The notes: generated by a model not told the origin, from the letters alone. A stretch of DNA of 64,000 nucleotides from Rhizobium sp. Root708 (GCF_001429725.1 NZ_LMHV01000043.1:576227-640226), one strand, 5' to 3'. Shown: positions 1 through 9,464, numbered from the stretch's first letter. Translations and numbers: made by a program.

Positions 1-668
1 AAGGCGTTCTCTACGAAGTCGACATGCGCCTGCGACCCTCCGGCAACAAGGGACCGGTTGCCACCCGGATCAACGCGTTCGGAAAATACCAGCGGGAAGA
101 AGCGTGGACGTGGGAGCACATGGCGCTCAGCCGTGCTCGCCTGATCTGCGGTGACGCCGGCCTGATCGCGGAAGCCGAGAGCATCGTCACGGATGTTCTC
201 TCCCGGCATCGTGAGCCGGCCAAGCTCGCTCGCGACGTCACCGAGATGCGCCAGTTGATCGAAAGCGAAAAGCCGCCCGCCAGCGCCTGGGATTTGAAGC
301 TCATTCCGGGTGGGGTGATCGATATCGAATTCATCGCGCAGTATCTCGCGCTGGTCGCCCCCACGAAGGGTGTCGAGGCCAAGGTCAATGGCCTGAATAC
401 GGGTGAAGCTCTGAAGCTCCTGGGCGGTCGTCTGATGTCCGCCGGTGATGTCGACACCTGCCTGGAGGCGTTTCAGCTTTATACCGAGCTGTCGCAGTTG
501 ATCCGTCTTTGCATCGACGGGCTGTTCGATCCCAAGGAGGCGCCCGCCGGTCTGATCGACCTCGTCTGCCGCGCGGGCGATTGCCCCGACATCAAGACGC
601 TCGAAGGGGAGCTGAAGCGCCTTGGCAAATCCGTTCGGCGCATCCTTCAGTCGGTGGTGGTGCCCTAG
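1..668 (+). CDS. glnE: GlnE, C-terminal part (bifunctional glutamine synthetase adenylyltransferase/deadenylase)
   Basis: The gene enters from the left edge; the open frame begins at base 3 and gives the last 221 residues. GlnE attaches and removes AMP on glutamine synthetase in response to PII signalling. Near the visible start is the nucleotidyltransferase signature YEVDMRLRPSG, followed by the family pattern AWTWEHMALSRARLICGD, which places this in the second (C-terminal) adenylyltransferase domain; the rest is the helical C-terminal bundle. The full protein is normally close to 1000 residues, so over three quarters lies outside the window. The stop TAG overlaps by 4 bases the stop of the convergent histidine kinase gene. 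Confidence 0.95.
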   Translation, partial: GVLYEVDMRLRPSGNKGPVATRINAFGKYQREEAWTWEHMALSRARLICGDAGLIAEAESIVTDVLSRHREPAKLARDVTEMRQLIESEKPPASAWDLKLIPGGVIDIEFIAQYLALVAPTKGVEAKVNGLNTGEALKLLGGRLMSAGDVDTCLEAFQLYTELSQLIRLCIDGLFDPKEAPAGLIDLVCRAGDCPDIKTLEGELKRLGKSVRRILQSVVVP

Positions 669-2983
669 TAGGCAGCGTCGGGAATACGCAGCGAGATAAC
701 GGTGCCGACCGCCTCGCGCGAGCGGATCTTCATCGAGCCGCCGTGGAGCGTTGTCAGTGAGCGTGAGATCGCGAGACCCAGGCCGGAGCCGCCTTTGCTC
801 TTGGCATACTGGCTCTGGACCTGTTCGAAGGGCTGGCCGATCTTGTTGATCGCGGCCTTCGGGATGCCGATGCCGGTGTCGGCGATCGTCAGGATGACGC
901 TGCCATTGGCGCGGCGCGTGCGAACCGCAATGCGGCCGCCCTCATTGGTGAATTTCACGGCATTCGAAAGAAGGTTCAGCAGGATCTGCTTCACGGCCCG
1001 ACGATCTGCCGTCAGCGTCATGCCATCGCGAATGCACTGTTCGATCTGGATATTCTTCTCGCTGGCAGGGATGGCCGTGAAGCGAAGGCTTTCTTCGATC
1101 AGCGGCAACAGATCGATCTGCTCGCACTGAAGCTTCATGTGGCCCGCTTCGATCTTCGACATGTCGAGAATGTCGCTGATGACGTTCAGGAGATGCTTGC
1201 CGCTATCGTGGATGTCGCGCGCATATTCGTCATACTTGGTTGAGCCAAGCGGACCGAACATCTGGTCCTGCAGGATTTCCGAGAAGCCGAGAATGGCGTT
1301 GAGCGGTGTGCGCAGCTCGTGGGACATGTTGGCAAGAAACTCGGATTTAGCCTTGTTGGCGGCTTCCGCGCGTTCCTTCTCTGCGAGGTAGTTCGTGTTG
1401 GCGACGGAGAGTTCTGACTTCTGACTTTCGAGGCTCTGGCGCGAGGCGGAGAGGTCGCCGATCGTTGCCATGAGGCGACGCTCGGAGTCGCGCAGACGCT
1501 CCTGATTCCGTTTCAACAGGGTGATGTCGGTCCCGACCGAAACCATGCCGCCATCGCGCGTGCGCCGTTCGTTGATCTGCAGCCAGCGTTCGTCGGCAAG
1601 CTGCACCTCACTGGTGCGGCTGTAGCCGTTGCCATCGGCGTCAGCGATACGGCGTTCAATGACAGGGCGTGCCGCCGCCGCATTGACGGCCACCCGCTCG
1701 GTGCCCGGCACCAGCACGCTGTCCGGCAGGCCGTAGGCTTGCTGGAAGTGAGCGTTGCACATTACCAGCCGGTCGTTCTTGTCCCAAAGCACGAATGCCT
1801 CGGACGTGCATTCGATGGCGTCGGCAAGCCGCTGGTCGGCTTCGGCGTAGCGCTGTGCGAGGCGGTGCTGTTCCGTCACGTCCATGGCGATGCCGATCAT
1901 ATGAACACGGCCGCCGGTGGTACGGATCACCTGCGCACGAGCGCGCATCCAGACATAGTGGCCGGCTGCGTGACGCATCCGAAAAATCTGGTCGATCTGT
2001 TCGAAGTCGCCGCCGGCGACCGAACGGGCGATCTCGTAAATTCCGCTATCGTCAGGATGCATCAGGCGGGCGGCATCGCCGAAACACATGTTCTTGTCGG
2101 ACGCTGGAAGCCCCAGCATCTCGTACATGGACCGCGACCAGAAGAATTCGCGCCGGTCGAAATCGAAATCCCAAAGACCGCAGCGGCCGCGGGATAGGGC
2201 GGTCTCGACGCGCAGGTTGGATTCCAGGAAGATATCGTCGGCGTCCCGTGCGCGCCTCACCTGCATGTAGTAGGCGTAGAGGACGACGAGCAGGATCGAA
2301 GAGATGCCGGCAAAGAGAGTGACGTTAAGGGTCACCTCTTCGCGCCAGAGCTTGCTGATGCGATCGAGCGACGTCGCGGCCACGACATAGCCGCCAGAGC
2401 TGCCGATCAGTGTGATTTCGGCATAGTGCGCACGACCGCTTATCATCGTCTCGATGACACCGGCCCGATCGCCGAAACGCCGGGCGGACGAGATGTCGGA
2501 AAAGAAATCGCCGACACTTGCCCCGATGTAAGCAGCGCCGGCTGCCGATGCGGCAAAGACCTTGCCCGTCGGCTGCACGAGCAGCACGAAAGCATCGTCG
2601 TCTAGCCGGTCCTGGGGCAGAAAACGGGCGAGGCGTTCCTGGGCGGCGGCAACCGTGCCGGCTTCGAACAGGCTGTCGGCGTCCGCGAATGCTGCTGCAG
2701 CGGTGGCGGCAGCCAAAGTCGTCGAATGGCGGGCGGCAGCCTCCATCCGGCTGTACTCGGACATCATGCCAAAGAAATGGGAGGCGGCTACAACTGTCAG
2801 GAATGCGACGATAAGAAGAGGGATGGTGCGCTTCAGCACATTCTCGGCATACGTGAAATTGCGGGAAGGGGGTCTTGCGGACGCGAGGCTGCTGTCGGCA
2901 AAGCTGTCACGCAGCGAGCGCAGCCCTTCGAAATCGACACGCAGCCGTCCTTCGGCTACGGTTGCCCGCCGCACGTTCATCAT
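665..2983 (-). CDS. Membrane PAS sensor histidine kinase, PleC-like
   Basis: Hybrid-free sensor kinase with two membrane segments bracketing an extracytoplasmic sensor region. Counting from an upstream GTG at 3037 (790 aa), TM1 is about residues 68-92, the periplasmic part about 95-235 and TM2 about 236-260. Then come a PAS/PAC domain (about 275-395), a second PAS of the PAS_7 type (about 400-510), a coiled linker, HisKA with SHELRTP (phospho-His at about residue 573), N box QILLNLLSNAVKF and G boxes DTGIGIP and GGSGLGLAIS. The ATG at 2983 is preferred because GAGGG lies upstream and the GTG at 3037 has no ribosome site, but spacing is loose and the start is uncertain. Architecture and position beside glnE suggest the PleC/DivK cell-cycle branch of rhizobia; that assignment is inference. 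Confidence 0.85.
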   Translation of the reverse strand: MMNVRRATVAEGRLRVDFEGLRSLRDSFADSSLASARPPSRNFTYAENVLKRTIPLLIVAFLTVVAASHFFGMMSEYSRMEAAARHSTTLAAATAAAAFADADSLFEAGTVAAAQERLARFLPQDRLDDDAFVLLVQPTGKVFAASAAGAAYIGASVGDFFSDISSARRFGDRAGVIETMISGRAHYAEITLIGSSGGYVVAATSLDRISKLWREEVTLNVTLFAGISSILLVVLYAYYMQVRRARDADDIFLESNLRVETALSRGRCGLWDFDFDRREFFWSRSMYEMLGLPASDKNMCFGDAARLMHPDDSGIYEIARSVAGGDFEQIDQIFRMRHAAGHYVWMRARAQVIRTTGGRVHMIGIAMDVTEQHRLAQRYAEADQRLADAIECTSEAFVLWDKNDRLVMCNAHFQQAYGLPDSVLVPGTERVAVNAAAARPVIERRIADADGNGYSRTSEVQLADERWLQINERRTRDGGMVSVGTDITLLKRNQERLRDSERRLMATIGDLSASRQSLESQKSELSVANTNYLAEKERAEAANKAKSEFLANMSHELRTPLNAILGFSEILQDQMFGPLGSTKYDEYARDIHDSGKHLLNVISDILDMSKIEAGHMKLQCEQIDLLPLIEESLRFTAIPASEKNIQIEQCIRDGMTLTADRRAVKQILLNLLSNAVKFTNEGGRIAVRTRRANGSVILTIADTGIGIPKAAINKIGQPFEQVQSQYAKSKGGSGLGLAISRSLTTLHGGSMKIRSREAVGTVISLRIPDAAY

Positions 2984-3040
2984 GTTTGATCTTGATCCCT
3001 CGTGTGATTCGAAGCGCCGCTCGCTTGAACCTGACACAGT

Positions 3041-3101
3041 GAATCATCGGTGATTCGCCTTGTCCAGAGGAAAAGGTAAAAATCTATTAACCGATTCTAA
3101 G
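3041..3101. promoter_or_regulatory. Kinase upstream region: dyad and CtrA-like half-site pair
   Basis: Two patterns lie upstream of the histidine kinase. The dyad GAATCA-TCGG-TGATTC is at 3041-3056. At 3087-3101 TTAA is followed after 7 bases by TAAG, close to the CtrA consensus TTAA-N7-TTAA of alphaproteobacteria. Both are pattern matches only; if the kinase is PleC-like, CtrA control would be biologically sensible. Confidence 0.25.
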
Positions 3102-3164
3102 TGCTGAATTTTCTTTCAAACAGGTTGCGCGGCTAACTGTCCTTTCGCCGCGCCCTTATGCAAA

Positions 3165-5804
3165 TCACCCTTGCAGCGTCCGTTCGACGATGTCGCGAAC
3201 GTCTGTGGAGAGCTTGTCGGACTGCTGAATCTCCGCGAGTGCCTTGCGTGCATGCTCCGCCCGAACAGGCTCCAGCGAGCGCCAGGAACGCATGGAAGTC
3301 AGTAGGCGCGCGGCCAACTGTGGGTTGCGAGCGTCGATGTCCAGGATCTCGCGGGCGAGGAAACGATAGCCCTCTCCATCGGCCCGTCCGATCCCCGTCG
3401 GGTTCGTGAAAGCGAAGGTCCCGATCAGCGATCGAACCCGGTTCGGGTTCGTCCCAATGAAAAGAGGATTTTCCATGAGTTCGACTACGCGGTCGAGCGC
3501 CTTTGCGCCGGGAATGGTCGCCTGGACGGAGAACCACTTGTCGATCACGAGCGCATTATCGGCAAACCGGTCGCGGAACGTCTCAAGCGCGTCAGCGGCT
3601 TCCGCGCTGTCGGGGAAGCGGTGCGCCAGAATGGTCAGCGCCTGCATCAGGTCCGTCATGTTGTTGGCTGCATCGAATGCCGCTTTTGCTCGCGATGGGG
3701 AGGCTTCGGCATAGGAGAGGTAGACCAGCGCGGTATTGCGAAGGGCACGCCGTCCGGCGCTCTTCGCATCAGGCGCAAACTCGCCCGGGGTCAGCATCGT
3801 CTCGTGCAGCTTCAGGAAAACGTCGCGGCCGGCATCGGCAACCTGCTTCATGATCGCCTGGCGTCCGGCATGAATGGCGTCCGGATCGTTGTTGCCGCCG
3901 AGTTCACGGGCGATGTCGGATTCGCTCGGTAGAGCCAGAGCCTGAGCGCGGAACGCCGGTTCCAGACTGTCGTCGGCCGCAGCCGCCAAAAGGGTGTCGA
4001 CGAATGTACGATCGGCGGACGCGGAATGTCCGTCGCGCGCTGCCTTCAGTAGGGTCGGCAATGCCAGGTCGGTCAGTGCCTGCCAGCGGGCGAAATGATC
4101 GGTTTCGTTACGCGCCAGCAGAGCAAGATCGGCAGCCGTCTGATCGAAGTGCAGCTTGATCGGTGCGGAGAAGCTGCGATTGATCGATACCACCGGACGA
4201 GATGCGATGCCATGGAAGACCGCGGTTTGCGCTCGGTCCGTAAGATGCAGGATCTCTCCAGCGTATTCCGCGCCGCTGGCCGACGACGGCTGCAACTGAG
4301 CGCCGTCTTCAGCAAACAGCGCTAGGCTGAGCGGGATATGCATCGGCTTCTTGTCGGTCTGGCCGGGTGTCGCCGGGATCATCTGTTCGAGCGACAGGGT
4401 GAAGGTCTTCGCCGCCCCATCGTAGCTGCCGGAAGCGGTGACCAGCGGTGTACCTGCCTGCTGGTACCAAAGAGAAAACTGCGTGAGATCGCGGCCGCTG
4501 ACATCCTCGAAGCACTTGACGAAGTCTTCGATGGTGACAGCCTGACCGTCGTGTCGTTCGAAGTAGAGATCCATTCCCTTCTTGAACGTGTCCTTGCCGA
4601 GCAAGGTCGCGATCATTCTGGTAACTTCACTGCCCTTCTCGTAGACGGTCGTAGTATAGAAGTTGTTGATTTCGCGGTATTGCGTCGGCCGCACCGGATG
4701 GGCGAGCGGCCCGCCGTCTTCCGGGAATTGCTCGGATTTCAGGTGCCGAACTTCTGCAATACGCTTGACGGGGCGGGACCGCTGATCGGACGAGAATTCG
4801 TGATCGCGATAGACCGTCAGGCCTTCCTTCAGGCACAGCTGGAACCAGTCACGGCAGGTGATGCGGTTGCCGGTCCAGTTGTGGAAATACTCGTGCGCAA
4901 TGATCGCTTCGATATTCGCGTAGTCGGCGTCGGTCGCGGTTTCGGGATCGGCAAGGACATACTTGTCGTTGAAGACGTTCAGCCCCTTGTTCTCCATCGC
5001 GCCCATATTGAAGTCGGAAACGGCGACGATCATGAAGATATCGAGGTCGTATTCGCGCCCGAAAACTTCCTCGTCCCACTTCATGGAACGCTTCAGCGCA
5101 TCCATGGCGTATCCGGCGCGGGGTTCCTTCCCATGCTCGACATAAATCTTCAGGGCGACTTCGCGGCCGGACATGGTCGTAAAGGTGTCTTCGATGACGC
5201 CGAGGTCGCCCGCCACAAGCGCAAACAGGTAGCTCGGCTTGGGGTGCGGATCAAACCAGGCAGCGAAATGCTTACCTTCGCCGTAGCCGGCGCCGCCGAG
5301 GAAATTTCCGTTCGACAGGAGCAGAGGGTTGGCGGCCTTGTCTGCGATGATATTCACAGTGTAGGGCGCCAGCACGTCGGGCCGATCCGGGAAATAGGTT
5401 ATCCTGCGGAAACCTTCGGCTTCGCACTGCGTGGAGTAGATGCCGCCGGTACGATAGAGCCCCATCAGCTTGGTGTTGGCTTCGGGGTTGATGATCGTGG
5501 TGATCGTCAGCTCGAAGGGTTCCGATTCCGGGAGGCCTCGAACAGTCAGGCTCTCCGGCGTCGCCGTGTATTGGTCAGGCGCCATTTCGATCTGGTCGAA
5601 GAGCAAGCCGGCCAAAGCCAACTCGTCACCGTCAAGCACCAGCGGTGCAGCCGTGTCGGCGCCCTCGCGCCGATGGAAGATCAATCGGGATTCGACCTTT
5701 GTCTCTGTCGGGTCCAGCTCGAAGGTCAGGTCCACACGCTCCAGAACGAAGTCGGTGGGGCGATAATCTGCCAGATTGATGACCTGGCCGCTGTCTGTGC
5801 GCAT
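3165..5804 (-). CDS. pepN: Aminopeptidase N (M1 zinc metallopeptidase)
   Basis: Cytoplasmic broad-specificity aminopeptidase of 879 residues, the usual size for bacterial PepN. The exopeptidase motif GAMENKGLN precedes the zinc site HEYFH (H304, E305, H308), with the third ligand in LKEGLTVYRD (E327). The N-terminal beta domain, catalytic domain and DUF3458-type C-terminal helical superhelix are all present and uninterrupted. The ATG at 5804 has AGGGAAC upstream at good spacing. It is divergent from the EamA gene and upstream of the histidine kinase on the same strand, with 181 bases between pepN stop and the kinase ATG, so it probably has its own promoter in 5805-6137. Confidence 0.97.
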   Translation of the reverse strand: MRTDSGQVINLADYRPTDFVLERVDLTFELDPTETKVESRLIFHRREGADTAAPLVLDGDELALAGLLFDQIEMAPDQYTATPESLTVRGLPESEPFELTITTIINPEANTKLMGLYRTGGIYSTQCEAEGFRRITYFPDRPDVLAPYTVNIIADKAANPLLLSNGNFLGGAGYGEGKHFAAWFDPHPKPSYLFALVAGDLGVIEDTFTTMSGREVALKIYVEHGKEPRAGYAMDALKRSMKWDEEVFGREYDLDIFMIVAVSDFNMGAMENKGLNVFNDKYVLADPETATDADYANIEAIIAHEYFHNWTGNRITCRDWFQLCLKEGLTVYRDHEFSSDQRSRPVKRIAEVRHLKSEQFPEDGGPLAHPVRPTQYREINNFYTTTVYEKGSEVTRMIATLLGKDTFKKGMDLYFERHDGQAVTIEDFVKCFEDVSGRDLTQFSLWYQQAGTPLVTASGSYDGAAKTFTLSLEQMIPATPGQTDKKPMHIPLSLALFAEDGAQLQPSSASGAEYAGEILHLTDRAQTAVFHGIASRPVVSINRSFSAPIKLHFDQTAADLALLARNETDHFARWQALTDLALPTLLKAARDGHSASADRTFVDTLLAAAADDSLEPAFRAQALALPSESDIARELGGNNDPDAIHAGRQAIMKQVADAGRDVFLKLHETMLTPGEFAPDAKSAGRRALRNTALVYLSYAEASPSRAKAAFDAANNMTDLMQALTILAHRFPDSAEAADALETFRDRFADNALVIDKWFSVQATIPGAKALDRVVELMENPLFIGTNPNRVRSLIGTFAFTNPTGIGRADGEGYRFLAREILDIDARNPQLAARLLTSMRSWRSLEPVRAEHARKALAEIQQSDKLSTDVRDIVERTLQG

Positions 5805-6137
5805 GGTGTTCCCTGAAGGCCTTTATACGATGCTGTCGCAGGCGGAGTTGGGAGCTCTCCCGCAGACTGGGATGCGGATAATTACATTAAAATCTGAACC
5901 AAAGCTAAAGCGAAACGCGCTGCGTCTAAGTTTTGATTGCGTCGGCGCGAGAGAGATACTTGGCGAAACGGGCTGAGTGGCGTTCCGTGCCTGACGCCAA
6001 TCTGCTCACCCCGCGAACGAAAAAGCACGTATCGACAATTATTTGGCAATGGGTCTGTTATTTGCCGGCAAGCGCTGCCACACTCTCCAGGCGTCGAGTC
6101 TGATGCGTTCTCCCGCCTGCAAGAATGCGAGCTTCCG
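5805..6137. other. Divergent intergenic region pepN / EamA gene
   Basis: No gene is supported here. It must contain the promoters for pepN (leftward) and the EamA gene (rightward). A 7-base direct repeat TTATTTG occurs at 6039 and 6058, 19 bases apart. The open frame running upstream of the EamA gene in this stretch (from 5937) has no membrane or family features and is treated as non-coding. Confidence 0.5.
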
Positions 6138-7067
6138 ATGGGGTCGGTTTTCGAAAATCCAATGAGAGGCATCGCGTTCAAGGTGGCGTCGGTGGTCACT
6201 TTCGTTGCGATGCAGACCTTCATCAAGCTAGCCGGAACCGGGATCCAGCCGGGGCAGGTGACTTTCTGCCGGTCATTCTTTGCGCTGTTTCCGATCATGG
6301 CCTATCTCGCCTATCGCGGGCAGCTGCGCAGTTCCTTTTATACATCGAACCCCATCGGACACCTGAAGCGGGGAACTCTCGGGATCATTTCGATGGGCCT
6401 GGGTTTCTATGGGCTCATACACCTGCCACTTCCGGAAGCCATCGCGCTTGGCTACGCAACACCTTTGGTGGCCGTGGTGTTTGCAGCGCTCTTTCTGGGC
6501 GAGACCGTTCGGATCTACCGGTGGACGGCGGTCATCATCGGCCTTGTCGGGGTTTCGATCGTCTCCTGGCCGAAGCTGACGCTGTTCCGTGAGGGCGGCG
6601 TGCAGACCGAACAGGCCATCGGCGCCGTGACGGTCCTTCTGGCGTCGGTCCTCGGCGGCATGGCGATGATCCAAGTGCGCAAGCTGGTCGAGGAAGAGAA
6701 GACGTCAACGATCGTTCTGTACTTCTCGATCACCGCCTCGGTTATGTCGCTGGTGACGTTGCCGTTCGGCTGGGACATCCTCGAGTTCGAGCCGCAACTG
6801 TTCTTGATCGCTGCAGGCTTCTGCGGCGGCGTTGCGCAGATCCTGTTGACCGAGAGCTATCGCCACGCCGACGTCTCCACGGTTGCCCCCTTCGAATACA
6901 CCTCGATAGTGCTCGGCGGCGTCATTGCCTATTTCCTGTTCGAGGAAGTGCCGACCTCAAGCATGCTGCTTGGCACGGCGGTTATCGTCGCAGCCGGCAT
7001 ATTCATCATATACCGGGAGCATCGCCTGGAGCTCCAGCGACGTAGCGCGCGTGATCTCAGCGCCTGA
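6138..7067 (+). CDS. EamA/DMT-family transporter
   Basis: Integral membrane protein of about 309 residues with roughly ten hydrophobic helices arranged as two EamA repeats, the drug/metabolite transporter layout. The first repeat contains the family-like stretch PLPEAIALGYATPLVAVVF and GETVRIYRWTAVIIGLVGV; the second ends with EYTSIVLGGVIAYFLFEE and a final helix near IIYREHR. The open frame extends 67 codons upstream, but that extension is hydrophilic and does not resemble the family; the ATG at 6138 (MGSVFENPMRG) fits the usual N-terminus, with the ATG at 6162 as alternative. Substrate cannot be read from the sequence; family members export amino acids, purines or other metabolites. Confidence 0.85.
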   Translation: MGSVFENPMRGIAFKVASVVTFVAMQTFIKLAGTGIQPGQVTFCRSFFALFPIMAYLAYRGQLRSSFYTSNPIGHLKRGTLGIISMGLGFYGLIHLPLPEAIALGYATPLVAVVFAALFLGETVRIYRWTAVIIGLVGVSIVSWPKLTLFREGGVQTEQAIGAVTVLLASVLGGMAMIQVRKLVEEEKTSTIVLYFSITASVMSLVTLPFGWDILEFEPQLFLIAAGFCGGVAQILLTESYRHADVSTVAPFEYTSIVLGGVIAYFLFEEVPTSSMLLGTAVIVAAGIFIIYREHRLELQRRSARDLSA

Positions 7068-7286
7068 AACATCAGCGCTAAAATATTGATCTCTCGAATG
7101 TATCGGTTTCGCGACTTTTCCGTACGCGTAAAACGACTTCATGAAATTCATGGCTGGTGTCGGTGTCCAAGCCGTGCTTACTGAAGATGAACAAAAGTCA
7201 TTTATTTGCGCAGCTGCATGTTCGGTAGGGACGACGGCGGCGGTTCCGGTTGCTGGAACTCTGCGTGTGGGGATGCCGGGAAAAAC

Positions 7287-8153
7287 ATGTCGCTGAATGC
7301 CGATGAACTGGCCGCCCATCCGAAATTCATTCTCGGTATTCGTTTTCATGCAGGCAGAATGCGCGGCATGTTCGAAGCAGGCCCGCGTCTGGCAAGATTG
7401 CTTGCTTCCCAGCAGCGTTGGCTGCTGACGCAGATGGCCTACGCTCTGTCCATGGAGCGCGATATGGCCAATCCCGCCTCGGGTTTTACCGCCGTGGGCC
7501 TTGCAAGCGAGATTACTTCGTTCAAGGTGGCAAGCCGCAACACCGTTTTGAGTTTCATCGACGAATTGTTGACTTATCGCTTCATCGCCTGCGAACCGGG
7601 AGATCAGCGCAAGCGGCCACGCCACTATGAGCCGGCCGAAGTCAGCCATCAGGCGATGACGAGTTGGCTATGGTCCAATCTATGTGCGCTCGACATGCTT
7701 GACGGGGGTGATCGCGCGCCGCAATTCGAAGCGCATCCGCACTGGATACGCTCCATGCAGCCACGAATCGCCAGAAACTGCCTTCGGGATGCTGGCTGGC
7801 GGGAGCCTCACGAAAAGGTCGCCCTGTTTCTCTGGAACGACGCGGGCGGCCTCATCGTCGATCACTTCATGTCGCAAATCGATCTCGACGGCGATGATCC
7901 TGATCATTTCATGGTGGGGCCGATCGACAGCCGGACGCTTGCGGCCGACTTCATGATGTCGCGCACGCATATGCAGAGGCTGATTGCGAAGGCTGTGCAG
8001 CAGGGATGCCTGGAGTGGCAGCAGCCGTCAACGTCGCGGAAACCGTTGCTGCTGATCTCGCGCCAGTTTGTCGATGAGTACTGCCGCTGGCAGGCGATAA
8101 AGTTCGCCTATGTCGATGAAGCCTTTGAATGGGCGAAAGCGACTGTGAAATAG
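7287..8153 (+). CDS. Hypothetical protein with two winged-helix-like segments
   Basis: About 288 residues from ATG 7287, which has GCCGGGAA upstream; an earlier in-frame start at 7206 gives a Gly/Cys-rich extension that looks non-coding. No family is recognised with certainty. Residues about 60-105 (containing FTAVGLASEITSFKVASRN, then an Ile/Leu-rich wing) and about 215-250 (SRTLAADFMMSRTHMQRLIA followed by GCLEW) each look like a helix-turn-helix with a wing, so a transcription regulator is plausible. The C-terminus carries aromatic and basic residues. It stands alone, with about 220 bases before it that include an A/T-rich segment suitable for a promoter. Confidence 0.6.
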   Translation: MSLNADELAAHPKFILGIRFHAGRMRGMFEAGPRLARLLASQQRWLLTQMAYALSMERDMANPASGFTAVGLASEITSFKVASRNTVLSFIDELLTYRFIACEPGDQRKRPRHYEPAEVSHQAMTSWLWSNLCALDMLDGGDRAPQFEAHPHWIRSMQPRIARNCLRDAGWREPHEKVALFLWNDAGGLIVDHFMSQIDLDGDDPDHFMVGPIDSRTLAADFMMSRTHMQRLIAKAVQQGCLEWQQPSTSRKPLLLISRQFVDEYCRWQAIKFAYVDEAFEWAKATVK

Positions 8154-8192
8154 ACCGTATTGCCGGCGTGTCGCCGGCAAGTCACGTCTACC

Positions 8193-8384
8193 TCAGTATT
8201 GCTGGAAATCAGCAAAGATCGCCGCAGGCCGGGCGATACGGCTGCTCGTTCCGGTGCCGCGAGCGGTCATCTGCTCGTTCGTGGCAAAGCCGGAATGGCT
8301 GTAGCTCTGTGTGGTGCGAGCGCGGTTGCTCGCGAGGCGCAGGGTTTCAAACCTGCAATGCGTTGTACGAAAAGGTGTGCTCAT
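8193..8384 (-). CDS. Small hypothetical protein (63 aa)
   Basis: Possible small gene starting at ATG 8384, with AGGA nine bases upstream and a second purine-rich stretch (GGGAGGAA) a little further up. The product is basic, rich in Thr, Arg and Ser, begins MSTPFRTTHCRFETLRL and ends IFADFQQY; no family is recognised. A longer overlapping frame on the plus strand (8160-8540) shows no protein-like features. The case rests on start context only. Confidence 0.3.
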   Translation of the reverse strand: MSTPFRTTHCRFETLRLASNRARTTQSYSHSGFATNEQMTARGTGTSSRIARPAAIFADFQQY

Positions 8385-8536
8385 GGCCTTGGATCCTGTT
8401 CTGATTCCTCCCAAGACACATCGCTAATATTGCAGTGCACCATAGATTTTGCAACGCATAAGAATACGAAACAGATATGCGCAATTTGCATGGCTTATTT
8501 CATAAAAGATTTAGAATTGTCTATTTTTAATGCAGA

Positions 8537-9406
8537 TTAGAGATCTGCGATTCTCCGCTTGAATTCCAGTAAGTCGTTCCACGCCAAGCGTTTATTGATT
8601 GGCGCGGTGAGGAGATCCTGCGGATGCAGGGTGGCGATTGCCGGAACAATATGTCCACCGGCAGCGATTTCTCGCCATTGACCTCGGAGGCCATGGATCG
8701 TGTCGTTCTCGCCGAGGAAGACGCGCGCGGCGAAATTTCCGAGCAAGAGAATCACTTTTGGTTCGGCGAGGGCGATCTGGCGCTCGATAAAGGGACGGCA
8801 GATCTCCATCTCAACTGAGGAAGCAACCCGGTTTCCCGGCGGGCGCCAGGGGATGACCTGCGTCAGCAATATCTGCGCGCGGTCGAGACCGATTGCCGCC
8901 AGCATCTTGTCGAGGAGCTGTCCGGGGCGTCCCGCGAACGGCGCTCCGTCCCTGTCGTCGTCGGCGCCGGGGCCGGAGCCGATAAGCATGATACGGCTTG
9001 AGGCGTCGCCGCTGGCGAAGATCGTCGACCGCGCGCTACGCTTTAGATTGCAGCCTTCAAATGCTTCGATCGCCGTCTTGAGTTCCGTCAGCGAGCGCGC
9101 CGTCTCCGCGGCGAAGCGCGCCTGCTGCACCGCCTCGCCATCCGGGATGGCGGGCTGTGGCATGCCAGGTACGCGCTCGGGCTGCGGCGTCTGCCGCGGG
9201 GCAGGGGACGTGCGTGACGGTGCCTGTTGGTTATCGACCTGCGGTGCGGCCGCTGAAGCAGACCGGCGCGCGCTCTTCAACGCGTCGAACTCGGCGAAGC
9301 GATCGACGGCTTCTTCTTCCAGCATCCATTCCACGCCGGCATCTGCGTAGAAATGCAGAAGGGCGGAAAGTTGTCCTGCGGAAAGATCGTTGGCGGAAGA
9401 GATCAT
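8537..9406 (-). CDS. Uracil-DNA glycosylase, family 4-like
   Basis: 289 residues: a low-complexity Pro/Ala/Gln-rich N-terminal third and a UDG-superfamily domain from about residue 115. Motif A is MLIGSGPGADDDRDGAPFAGRPG where family 4 normally has GEAPG..ED..G.PFVGRAG; then LTQVIPWRPPGNR and the C-terminal LHPQDLL motif with the leucine-insertion region. Only one Cys (FEGCNLKR) stands where the first pair of iron-sulfur ligands usually sits, and one more in EMEICRPF, so cluster binding is not assured. The likely role is excision of uracil from DNA. It is 58 bases downstream of the Hsp70-like gene on the same strand and may share its transcript. Confidence 0.85.
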   Translation of the reverse strand: MISSANDLSAGQLSALLHFYADAGVEWMLEEEAVDRFAEFDALKSARRSASAAAPQVDNQQAPSRTSPAPRQTPQPERVPGMPQPAIPDGEAVQQARFAAETARSLTELKTAIEAFEGCNLKRSARSTIFASGDASSRIMLIGSGPGADDDRDGAPFAGRPGQLLDKMLAAIGLDRAQILLTQVIPWRPPGNRVASSVEMEICRPFIERQIALAEPKVILLLGNFAARVFLGENDTIHGLRGQWREIAAGGHIVPAIATLHPQDLLTAPINKRLAWNDLLEFKRRIADL

Positions 9407-9464
9407 GTCCGAAGCTTACCGAAGCGGTCGCAGCAAGGAAAGCCCGACGCGGGCGTCCAAGCCG

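Noticed and set aside
4338..5816. 492-codon frame on the plus strand opposite pepN
   Set aside because: It is a mirror of a well-supported M1 peptidase gene; the translation has no family resemblance and no start signal.
8160..8540. 126-codon plus-strand frame after the winged-helix-like gene
   Set aside because: Composition drifts from GC-rich to A/T-rich along its length and no start signal is present.
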